DNA of 17,322 nucleotides from an uncultured Candidatus Altimarinota bacterium (GTDB taxonomy: Bacteria; Patescibacteriota; Gracilibacteria; CAIRYL01). The stretch spans positions 1 through 17,322 of the forward strand of contig CAMZKZ010000025.1 in assembly GCA_947311645.1 (NCBI GenBank). Direction: 5' to 3'. The notes under the pieces were generated by a model that was given only the letters and a program-made list of their open reading frames with translations, was not told the DNA's origin and did not search any database. A program made the translations under genes and the position numbers. Positions 1 to 7,410 of the stretch are shown in pieces; position 1 is the stretch's first letter, and each line of letters begins with the position of its first letter.

Positions 1-1235
1 ACTTCTTGTTGAGAGCTCATATTATTATTCTCAATCTTACTCTGAACAAAGTCTTTCAAGTCATCTCTATCTAATTCTGTAAAAGAAAGATAACGATTTA
101 TCAGCATACTACTACCAAATAATCCAGTAAAAACACCACTTAATATATAAGGCCCCCATTCACTCTCTTCCACAGAAATAATATTTTTTACATTTCCTTT
201 ATTTTCAATACTTACCTCTCTTGCATCTTTCCCTAATACTGCCCCTCCTACACCTGTCGAGATAGCGAGAAGAGCTGGCACAATATAATCTTTCAAATTC
301 TTCGTTTCCCCCTCTCCTTCTTTCTTTGCCCCTAACGCTTTAAACCCTTTATACCCAAGCCATGTTGCTAAACCTCCAACCACACCCAATGCTACTCCTG
401 CAAATGCAGTTTCACCAGGAGTATGCCCTCGTTTAAAATTATTAAACGCAGAACTCACACTTCTTTTAATACCCCTCAAACTAAAAGAAGTTTTTGAATT
501 TCCACCAACAACAGAATCTAGCATTAGATTCCCTGTATCAAAAACAGACTGAGAAAGAGCTGCAAGACCTTTTTTTTGAGATGTTTTTTCATATCCATCT
601 CCATTTCCTGCAAACCACTCTGTAAACACATTCATTCCTAATCCACTCAAAACTGCTACAGAACCAGAAAACCCTAAAGCTTTTACAACCCCCGCAGTAC
701 CAACCCCAACAACTGCTCTTTGCAAACCACTCCTTCCAACCATCTCACTATTATATGTATCAGTTAAAGCATTTAATCCTGCATATAAAGCACCTCCAAT
801 CATATTTTTATCAGTTTTTTCAAAATTTAAAATATCCATTATTTGTTTTGCCCCTTTCATTCCAGAGTTCTCAAGCAATATTTCCTCTACAGTTTTCGGA
901 CGACTTGCACCCCCACTTTTTCGCATTGATTCCTCTAACATCATTGCAAATGCAATTGTTAAAGACCCGATTTTACCTCTATTTTTAGCAATTTCTTCTT
1001 GATTATCCAATTGTGTTTTTGCAAGCTCTTCTACATTTCCAGGTTTAATACTTTCAATATTTTTCAGAAATTCATCTTTAGCATCTTCTATTGCGATACT
1101 TATTTTTTTATTTTCTATCAAAGCCTCTAATTTTGCAAATACTTCAAAATCAGCTGTATCATTTTCATCTAGCACCTCTTTCCCTACATCAACCAAGTCA
1201 GTTCTTTTAATCTTATTACTTAAATTATTACTCAT
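1..1235 (-). CDS. Glycine-rich multi-pass membrane protein of unknown function, C-terminus cut by window edge
   Basis: An uninterrupted reading frame starts at an ATG at 1235 and runs off the left edge (411 codons visible, no stop). I do not recognise the family. The first ~150 residues are charged and probably soluble. Four hydrophobic, small-residue-rich stretches follow, at about 172-204, 276-298, 316-336 and 361-383. They are dense in Gly and Ala, with GxxxG-like spacing typical of tightly packed membrane helices. The visible end is polar again. It lies 61 bases after the 125-residue gene and probably shares its transcript. Glycine codons are spread evenly over GGG (16), GGA (17) and GGT (15), whereas mutL in this window uses GGA almost exclusively. 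The gene may therefore be of different origin or under different selection. A TATAAT at 1246-1251 lies only 10 bases from the ATG. The frame is certain; the function is unknown. Confidence 0.85.
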   Translation of the reverse strand, partial: MSNNLSNKIKRTDLVDVGKEVLDENDTADFEVFAKLEALIENKKISIAIEDAKDEFLKNIESIKPGNVEELAKTQLDNQEEIAKNRGKIGSLTIAFAMMLEESMRKSGGASRPKTVEEILLENSGMKGAKQIMDILNFEKTDKNMIGGALYAGLNALTDTYNSEMVGRSGLQRAVVGVGTAGVVKALGFSGSVAVLSGLGMNVFTEWFAGNGDGYEKTSQKKGLAALSQSVFDTGNLMLDSVVGGNSKTSFSLRGIKRSVSSAFNNFKRGHTPGETAFAGVALGVVGGLATWLGYKGFKALGAKKEGEGETKNLKDYIVPALLAISTGVGGAVLGKDAREVSIENKGNVKNIISVEESEWGPYILSGVFTGLFGSSMLINRYLSFTELDRDDLKDFVQSKIENNNMSSQQE

Positions 1236-1296
1236 AGTTCATTCTATTATATTTTTTCCCCAAGACTAATCTTTACTTAATCTTTACCAATCTCTA

Positions 1297-1674
1297 TCAC
1301 TCACTTCCTTTTTTATTTAACTCTATAACCAAATTTCGCTTATGCTGTTTAAATCGTAAATTTTCTCTAATACAAGCAGGTATAAGTGAGTTCAATAGTG
1401 GAAAAGGAATGTCTTCTATAACATCTAACCATCGCTGTTTTCGCTCTTCATCTTCTTGTAAAAATAAAGCATTTTCTAAAATCATTCGTAATTCTGCTTC
1501 TTTTTTCTTTCTCTCTTGCTGGTCATAAATTCCTGCAAAATGCAATTCTGACTTTAAACCAGAAAGCGCATTATGCTGAACTATATCCTGCTGAGAATCT
1601 AATTTCTGTGCAGCGAGCATTTCCCCAATCGTTTTATTCCCCCCACTCTTTACATTTCCTGAATTCTGAGCCAT
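1297..1674 (-). CDS. Small hypothetical protein, 125 aa
   Basis: This is a short soluble protein with no signal peptide or membrane segment. Residues 1-20 are Gly/Asn/Ser-rich and probably disordered. Residues ~50-85 are very rich in Glu, Lys, Arg and Gln and look helical. The C-terminal third alternates hydrophobic and basic residues and includes a Pro-rich turn (IPFPLL, ~89-94). I do not recognise a family. It sits 41 bases after the M23 peptidase stop and 61 bases before the membrane protein, all on the same strand, so the three are likely co-transcribed. Its stop, TGA at 1297-1299, is the only TGA stop in the window and is followed immediately in frame by TAG (1294-1296). Glycine codons include several GGG, as in its downstream neighbour. 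No other start is better supported. Confidence 0.7.
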   Translation of the reverse strand: MAQNSGNVKSGGNKTIGEMLAAQKLDSQQDIVQHNALSGLKSELHFAGIYDQQERKKKEAELRMILENALFLQEDEERKQRWLDVIEDIPFPLLNSLIPACIRENLRFKQHKRNLVIELNKKGSE

Positions 1675-1715
1675 ATATCACACTATTAAAAGATAAGAAT
1701 CTTGTATCCTTAAAC

Positions 1716-3176
1716 CTATTGTAACACACCTTCTTGCAAGAAATCGAGCGGGTTTTTATACACTCCATCTTCCAATACTTCAAAATGTAAATGCGGACCG
1801 GTTGTCATTTCCCCAGCACCTTTTGTACCTGGCATACCACCAGATAAACCAATGATTTCTCCTTCTTGAACTAATTGCCCTTCTTTTACATTAATTTGAG
1901 ACACATGACCATAGACTGTTCTCAGCTTATTTTTATGTAAAATAATAATATACGAATACCCCAACCCATTATCTTTTGCCTTATATACATATCCACTTGC
2001 TGCCGATTGTAATGGTGTTCCCTGAGGAGTAGGAATATCTACAGCATTATGTTGCATTTTAAAACGCGTATAATATCCCGCATCTCGAAAGCCCGCAGAA
2101 ATACCTTTTCCCGGAAACACTGGCCATGCAAGTGCTGTATGCAATACAAATGAGTTTTTATTTGCCTCTCGTAATAATTGTAAATCAATCATTGCAACAT
2201 CTTCTTGCGATAAACCATTTGTATCAATTTCTTCGGGAAGTGCTGAACTCTTCAATAACGATTGCAACCTTTCTGCATTTTGCTTTGCAATATTTTTAGT
2301 ACTTTCTTCTTTTTTCTCTTCTAACAATTCTAATTTTTCATTTAAGGCTTCTAATTCTGCATCAACACGAACAGAATCAAGCATAGAATCTAACATCTGC
2401 TCTCGTGTTTTTTTCAATAAACCATCATACTCTAATTTTGACTGTGCAGCCTCTGCCAAAAGTAACTCTTCTCGTTCTTTTTTCTGCTCAAGTGCATCAC
2501 GCTTTTCACTCAATATTTTATATTCATTTTCAAGCGGACGAATAGACTTTTGAATCTGTAACTGTGTAAAAATATTTTTTTGCACCTGAAATAAAAGATC
2601 GGTAAATTCTGGCAGTACTTGTTTTTCCAAAGACTGTAATTGCGCTATTGCCTGATTTTCTACCATTTTTTCATCGCTATCAGCAAAAAACGAAGCAAAC
2701 AATTTTTCACTTCGCGTACGCCGTTCTTTCTGGATTTCTGCTAAATCAATATAGATTCGTAGCAATACTTTTCCTTTTTCCGAAAGAGATGCAAGTAACG
2801 CTTCTTCCTCTGTTTTAAGGGCAGCAATTCGTTGTTTCGATGGAGACAAACGATTAAAAAAAACAAAAAGTTTTTCCTGCAACAGTGAAATATCATGATT
2901 ATATACCGCAATATTATCTTCCGCTGTAAGTGTATCTACTTTTTTTTCAAGAATTTTTTTTTCTAAAATCTTAATTCCAATCGCTTTTTTACTCGACTCT
3001 ATATAAGAATTTGTAAGCTGTTGTTGTATTTCTATAGCAGCCTGCTCTTCATTTTCTGTTCCTATTGCAGAAAATGCAGAAACAAAAGAACTCGTACACA
3101 AAAGCACCCCTAAAAGAAAAACACTCACCAATGCCACCCACTTTCTATTTGTATCTGCATGAAAAAACAAAAACAT
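1716..3176 (-). CDS. Secreted coiled-coil M23 (LytM) peptidoglycan endopeptidase, EnvC-like
   Basis: This is a 486-residue exported cell-wall hydrolase. Residues 1-10 are followed by a hydrophobic segment (~13-35) ending in small residues (VSAFSA), which fits a signal peptide. Residues ~45-310 are a long Glu/Lys/Leu-rich coiled coil. The C-terminal ~350-482 is a LytM/M23 domain. The metal site appears complete: HxxxD at H376 and D380, H424 in YGH, and HLH at H462/H464. Unlike E. coli EnvC and NlpD, whose LytM domains lack zinc ligands, this one should be catalytically active and cleave peptide cross-links. The coiled-coil plus LytM layout is that of EnvC/PcsB-type division hydrolases, which are recruited by FtsEX. 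An ftsX gene lies at 13960, so a functional partnership is plausible but not shown. It stops with TAG. Two hypothetical genes follow on the same strand. Confidence 0.92.
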   Translation of the reverse strand: MFLFFHADTNRKWVALVSVFLLGVLLCTSSFVSAFSAIGTENEEQAAIEIQQQLTNSYIESSKKAIGIKILEKKILEKKVDTLTAEDNIAVYNHDISLLQEKLFVFFNRLSPSKQRIAALKTEEEALLASLSEKGKVLLRIYIDLAEIQKERRTRSEKLFASFFADSDEKMVENQAIAQLQSLEKQVLPEFTDLLFQVQKNIFTQLQIQKSIRPLENEYKILSEKRDALEQKKEREELLLAEAAQSKLEYDGLLKKTREQMLDSMLDSVRVDAELEALNEKLELLEEKKEESTKNIAKQNAERLQSLLKSSALPEEIDTNGLSQEDVAMIDLQLLREANKNSFVLHTALAWPVFPGKGISAGFRDAGYYTRFKMQHNAVDIPTPQGTPLQSAASGYVYKAKDNGLGYSYIIILHKNKLRTVYGHVSQINVKEGQLVQEGEIIGLSGGMPGTKGAGEMTTGPHLHFEVLEDGVYKNPLDFLQEGVLQ

Positions 3177-3204
3177 TGTGTATTATTTTATATGTATATG
3201 TATA

Positions 3205-3228
3205 TTTGAAATTTTTATTTTGAAATTT
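3205..3228. repeat. Two direct copies of TTTGAAATTT, 14-base period, between M23 gene and trpS
   Basis: TTTGAAATTT occurs at 3205-3214 and again at 3219-3228, in the leader region of the M23 gene and 85 bases before trpS. Each copy contains the palindrome AAATTT. It could be an operator, but the region is so AT-rich that chance recurrence is possible. Confidence 0.3.
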
Positions 3229-3256
3229 CAGAAGATAGTATCAAAAATTTTATAAA

Positions 3257-3285
3257 TTGTCAAAAACAAAAAAAAAGTATAGAAT
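3257..3285 (+). promoter_or_regulatory. Sigma70-type promoter for trpS-mutL-alr
   Basis: A -35 box TTGTCA (3257-3262) is followed by a 17-base spacer and a -10 box TAGAAT (3280-3285). Transcription would start near 3292, giving a leader of about 20 bases before the trpS ATG. That leaves no room for a T-box or attenuator. The same TAGAAT -10 appears in front of lepA. Confidence 0.65.
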
Positions 3286-3312
3286 TTTAATATCTTTCAT
3301 ATTCAGATTTTT

Positions 3313-4293
3313 ATGCAAAAAAAAACAATTTTAACAGGACTACAACCCTCTGGAGCACTCCATCTTGGAAATTACTTTGGATCGATTCTTCCAAATCTCG
3401 AGCTTTCACAAAAACATGAAAAATCGATTATATTTCTTGCAGACCTACATGCTCTTAATTCTATTCAGGATAAGAAAAAACTAAAAGAATATACCCTCGA
3501 CCTTGCGACCTCATTACTTGCTTGTGGATTAAACCCCGAACATACTCTTATGTTTAAACAAAGTGATGTTCCTGCACACTCAGAACTCTCTTGGATTTTA
3601 TCGACTATTACACCAATGGGACTGCTTGAACGATCGCATGCCTATAAAGATAAAAAAGCAAAAGGACAAGAAGCCACTGCTGGACTTTTTGGATACCCTA
3701 TACTCATGGCATCAGATATTTTACTCTACTCTCCAGACCTTGTTCCTGTTGGAAAAGACCAAAAACAACATGTAGAAATAACTCGAGACCTTGCGAATAA
3801 GTTCAATCATATCTATGGAGGAAGTACATTAAAAGCACCAGAACCTGTAATATCAGAAGAAGTTGGTGTCGTTCCAGGAATTGACGGTGCAAAAATGAGT
3901 AAAAGCTATAATAACACTATCCCCCTTTTTGGAACGCCAAAAGAAATACAAAAACGCGTAATGCAAATTGTAACGGATTCAAAAGGAGTAAACGACATAA
4001 AAGACCCAAATACATGTAATATTTTTGCACTCGCAAAACTCTTTTTATCAGAAGAAGAATGTAAACAATTAGCAAAAAAATATACAACAGGAACCATTGG
4101 CTATGGAGACGCAAAAAAATTATTATTTTCTGCAATAGAAAAATATATGACACCATTTTGGGAAAAATACACAGAACTCAAAAACAACCCACAATATGTA
4201 CTTGATATTCTGGAAAAATCTGCAAATACTGCAAATAGCATTGCAAATCGACACATTGAAAAAATTAAAAAACGCGTAGGACTCCTTTCGTAA
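3313..4293 (+). CDS. trpS: Tryptophanyl-tRNA synthetase
   Basis: This cytoplasmic class I aminoacyl-tRNA synthetase attaches tryptophan to tRNA-Trp using ATP. The protein is 326 residues, the usual bacterial length. The HIGH-type signature is HLGN at residues 17-20, after TGLQPSGA. The GxDQ nucleotide/Trp-binding stretch is at 147-150 (GKDQ), followed by the HVEITRDLA helix. The KMSKS loop is exact at 194-198. The start is the first ATG after a good promoter, with a leader of about 20 bases and no Shine-Dalgarno sequence. It is the first gene of a plus-strand operon; mutL begins 19 bases after its TAA. Nothing looks truncated or unusual. Confidence 0.97.
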   Translation: MQKKTILTGLQPSGALHLGNYFGSILPNLELSQKHEKSIIFLADLHALNSIQDKKKLKEYTLDLATSLLACGLNPEHTLMFKQSDVPAHSELSWILSTITPMGLLERSHAYKDKKAKGQEATAGLFGYPILMASDILLYSPDLVPVGKDQKQHVEITRDLANKFNHIYGGSTLKAPEPVISEEVGVVPGIDGAKMSKSYNNTIPLFGTPKEIQKRVMQIVTDSKGVNDIKDPNTCNIFALAKLFLSEEECKQLAKKYTTGTIGYGDAKKLLFSAIEKYMTPFWEKYTELKNNPQYVLDILEKSANTANSIANRHIEKIKKRVGLLS

Positions 4294-4312
4294 ACTTATT
4301 ATATCCCTTTCT

Positions 4313-6127
4313 ATGACTATCACACTTCTTCCACCATCTCTTCAAAATCAAATTGCAGCAGGTGAAGTTGTAGAACGACCCGCAAGTGTTGTAAAAGAAC
4401 TTGTTGAAAATAGTATTGATGCAGAAGCAACACATATTCGCATTGAAATAGAAGAAGGAGGAAGAAAGAAAATACGAATTATAGACAATGGAAAAGGAAT
4501 GAGCGAACACGATGCACGGCTCTGTTTTACACGATATGCCACCTCTAAAATTTCAACAGTAGAAGATTTATTTACACTTTCTTCTTTTGGGTTTCGAGGT
4601 GAAGCTCTAGCTTCAATTGCATCTGTTTCACAAATGACTGTACGAACAAAACAAAATACCAGCACCAAACAAAGTACTGGAATAGAAATAGTGTATACAC
4701 CAAATACTCCCTCCGAAAAAATGCATACAATCCCATGTAGCATGCAAACAGGAACAGAAGTACTGGTTGAACACCTATTTTGGAATATCCCTGCACGAAA
4801 AAAATTTTTAAAATCTCCACAAACAGAAACAAGAGAAATCATAAAAATAATAGAAAATTTTGCAATGTCAAACCCTACTATTGCATTTGTTTTAAAAGTA
4901 AACGGACAAGAAAAAATATCTGTTACTCCTAGCACACTACAAGAACGCGCAAAAAATATAATCGGAAAAGAAATTACACAACATTTTATCCCACTTGTAT
5001 ACAGCGGAACAACTCTTCAAATATCTGGATATACAACACACTACAACTATCACCGTTCAAATAGAACACGACAATATATCTTTGTAAATAAACGAATGAT
5101 TGCATCTGATTCACTCATCAGTTCTGCTATCACACAAGCATACGAAACGCTTCTTCCTCGAGGAAAATTCCCATCATTTGTTTTACATATTACAATTCTT
5201 CCAGATGAAGTAGATGTAAATGTACACCCTCGAAAAACACAGGTAAAATTTTTAAATACTTCTCTTGTTTTTTCTGCAATAAAACAAGCATTTTCTACTG
5301 CTCTCGAAAATATAAATACAGTGCAAAACTCATACACACCAGAAGAAGAATTTATTCCTACACTCTCTACAAAACAACACGCTATTGCTACACAATTTTC
5401 TCTTCCAAACACACGCTCATCTCATAATGCTACACACTCTACACATTCAACAAAAATACCAAACTCCTATACACCTTCATTTCCTACAATTCCATCATCA
5501 CAACCAAGCTTTTTACACGACCCATCGTCTACAGAAAGCAACGAAGAAGACTGGATAATTATTGGACAAATACGAAAAAGTTTTATTCTCGTAGAAGAAA
5601 AAAATGGACTCAGAATTGTAGATCAACATGCAGCACATGAACGAGTACGACTTGAAATGCTTACACAACAAAAAGAAGAAAAAAAAATTATCGCACAACC
5701 ATTACTCACTCCGTGCATATTTTCTGTAAGCACTTCCGACAAAGAATTATTGCTTGAACATGCTCCATATCTTCAAAATATAGGATTTCAGATTGAAGAA
5801 TTTGGAAAAGAAGAAATAGCCATACACTCCGTACCAGATGGAAGCACTCATATTGATATTGAAAAACTTTTTCGAGAAGTACTTGATAATTGTGATTTTT
5901 TTGAACCAGAGTTTTCTAGTATTACCGATTCGTTTGAAAAAAAAATACTATCATATGCTGCATGTAGAGGTGCAAAAATGTTTGGAGATTTTATGTCTCA
6001 CTCTGAAATGAAAGCACTTATAAAAGATTGGAAACAGTGCAAAAATCCAGATAGCTGTGCCCATGGACGACCTGTCTCTATTTTTCACCCATACCAAGAA
6101 CTCGAAAAAAAATGCGGACGATGCTAA
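4313..6127 (+). CDS. mutL: DNA mismatch repair protein MutL (endonuclease type)
   Basis: MutL links mismatch recognition by MutS to strand removal. The protein is 604 residues. The N-terminal GHKL ATPase (1-~330) shows the Glu/Asn box (VKELVENSIDA, E29/N33), DNGKGM at 58-63, TSKI at 77-80 and GFRGEALAS at 93-101. A Ser/Thr/Pro-rich linker spans ~335-412. The C-terminal dimerisation domain carries the nickase motif DQHAxxExxxxE (437-448), the ACRGA stretch (550-554) and a zinc-site CAHGRP (582-587). This therefore appears to be a latent endonuclease MutL, as in bacteria lacking MutH and Dam-directed repair. No mutS is in the window. It lies 19 bases after trpS and 28 bases before alr, so probably one operon. 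Long antisense frames over its 5' part are coding shadows. Confidence 0.97.
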   Translation: MTITLLPPSLQNQIAAGEVVERPASVVKELVENSIDAEATHIRIEIEEGGRKKIRIIDNGKGMSEHDARLCFTRYATSKISTVEDLFTLSSFGFRGEALASIASVSQMTVRTKQNTSTKQSTGIEIVYTPNTPSEKMHTIPCSMQTGTEVLVEHLFWNIPARKKFLKSPQTETREIIKIIENFAMSNPTIAFVLKVNGQEKISVTPSTLQERAKNIIGKEITQHFIPLVYSGTTLQISGYTTHYNYHRSNRTRQYIFVNKRMIASDSLISSAITQAYETLLPRGKFPSFVLHITILPDEVDVNVHPRKTQVKFLNTSLVFSAIKQAFSTALENINTVQNSYTPEEEFIPTLSTKQHAIATQFSLPNTRSSHNATHSTHSTKIPNSYTPSFPTIPSSQPSFLHDPSSTESNEEDWIIIGQIRKSFILVEEKNGLRIVDQHAAHERVRLEMLTQQKEEKKIIAQPLLTPCIFSVSTSDKELLLEHAPYLQNIGFQIEEFGKEEIAIHSVPDGSTHIDIEKLFREVLDNCDFFEPEFSSITDSFEKKILSYAACRGAKMFGDFMSHSEMKALIKDWKQCKNPDSCAHGRPVSIFHPYQELEKKCGRC

Positions 6128-6155
6128 TGGAACCATACTTTTTCACCCTTCTCCA

Positions 6156-7385
6156 ATGCACACACTCCTTACAAAATTTAATGCTCATTACGAAAAAACA
6201 CACCCTTTTGCATTAGGAATTTTTGAAGTAAATCTTAAAAATTTAGAATATAATATTCTTACAATCAAACAGAACATAGCACGAAAAACACAAAAAGAAG
6301 TACAATATTTACTTCCAGTAAAAGGAGGCGGATACGGATGTGGAATGTGCCAAATAGCAGAATTTGTACAACAGAAAAAACTTGTTGAATATCTTGGAGT
6401 TGCACACACACAAGAAGCATTTGAATTACGAAAATACGGAATAACTCTCCCTATTCTTATTCTTGGACAAACCAAATATACTCCTGATTTTTTGCATTTT
6501 ATATCAGAAAATAGTATTGATATAGCAGTATCAGAAGAAGAAACAGTGCACTCTATCAATAGATTTTTTCATGCGAACCCACACCGCAAAAAAATATCTA
6601 TTCACCTAAAAATAGATCTTGGAATGGGACGATGCGGAATACTTCCCCATACTCTTCTTTCTCTCTTGCAAACAATTTATACTTCTCCTTCTGTACACCT
6701 TTGCGGAGTAATGATGCATTTTCCAGTTTCAGATAGTGACTCCACAGATAGTGAAAACTTTATATATACTGAAAAACAAATTATAGAATTTACAGAAATA
6801 CAAAAGAGCATACATTCATTTTATAAAAAAAATAACGACCTCAATAGTTATAATTCTCTTATTTTTCATGCTGCGAATAGCGGAGGTGCAATAGAACACA
6901 TCTCTTCTGTTTTTGATATGATTCGACCCGGAATTGCAAGCTATGGATACCCTGAACCAGGAAAAGGTGCCACAGAACTCTCGCTGAAACCAGTTGTACA
7001 AGTATATTCACATTTCACCCTTATTAAAGATTTTCCAAAACACTCTTGTATTGGATACGGCAGAACATATCGCACAACACATGAAAACGAAAAAATAGGA
7101 ATTTTCCCAATTGGATACGCCGATGGACTCAATAGAATATTAAGTAATAATTTTTCTCTCTACTCCTCAACAGGTGATGAATACACATCTGTAGGGCGAA
7201 TAAGTATGGATCAAAGCACATACCGTATACCCGAAAACTACACCACAAACGATAATAAAATATTTATATTAGGAGATAAACAAAGTCCACAAGATATAGC
7301 AAAAAAGTGCAACACTATTTCATACGAAGTATTGTTGCACTTGGGAACATCTCACCGACTCAAAAAAGTATACACCTATACATAA
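6156..7385 (+). CDS. alr: Alanine racemase
   Basis: This PLP enzyme converts L-alanine to D-alanine for peptidoglycan. The PLP lysine is K56 in PVKGGGYGCG, corresponding to the usual VKADAYGHG; the Asp and Ala after the Lys are replaced by Gly. Other family landmarks are LKIDLGMGRCG (151-161), GVMMHF (184-189), RPGIASYG (257-264), the catalytic Tyr region GYGRTY (Y301), PIGYADG (318-324) and VGRISMDQ (346-353). The frame is open back to 6057 inside mutL, but the family alignment begins around FEVNLKNLEYN. I therefore place the start at the ATG at 6156 (409 residues), 28 bases after the mutL stop, with no Shine-Dalgarno. It is the last gene of trpS-mutL-alr and ends 12 bases from the convergent tkt stop. 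Together with the M23 peptidase and ftsX it indicates a peptidoglycan wall. Confidence 0.93.
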   Translation: MHTLLTKFNAHYEKTHPFALGIFEVNLKNLEYNILTIKQNIARKTQKEVQYLLPVKGGGYGCGMCQIAEFVQQKKLVEYLGVAHTQEAFELRKYGITLPILILGQTKYTPDFLHFISENSIDIAVSEEETVHSINRFFHANPHRKKISIHLKIDLGMGRCGILPHTLLSLLQTIYTSPSVHLCGVMMHFPVSDSDSTDSENFIYTEKQIIEFTEIQKSIHSFYKKNNDLNSYNSLIFHAANSGGAIEHISSVFDMIRPGIASYGYPEPGKGATELSLKPVVQVYSHFTLIKDFPKHSCIGYGRTYRTTHENEKIGIFPIGYADGLNRILSNNFSLYSSTGDEYTSVGRISMDQSTYRIPENYTTNDNKIFILGDKQSPQDIAKKCNTISYEVLLHLGTSHRLKKVYTYT

Positions 7386-7386
7386 A

Positions 7387-7410
7387 GCGAAAATACTCTA
7401 GATTTTTCGC
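7387..7410. other. Inverted repeat at the alr/tkt convergence point
   Basis: GCGAAAA (7387-7393) pairs with TTTTCGC (7404-7410) around a 10-base loop that contains the tkt stop codon. It sits exactly between two convergent genes, so it may help end transcription in both directions. Neither side has a proper run of T, so it is not a classical intrinsic terminator. Confidence 0.35.

Noticed and set aside
4348..4935. Long antisense reading frame (195 codons) inside mutL
   Set aside because: It lies fully opposite the conserved MutL ATPase domain; its openness follows from the biased codon use of mutL and it shows no protein family features.
6057..6155. Alanine racemase start inside mutL
   Set aside because: It would overlap mutL by 71 bases and add residues not seen in the family; the ATG at 6156 gives a normal N-terminus.
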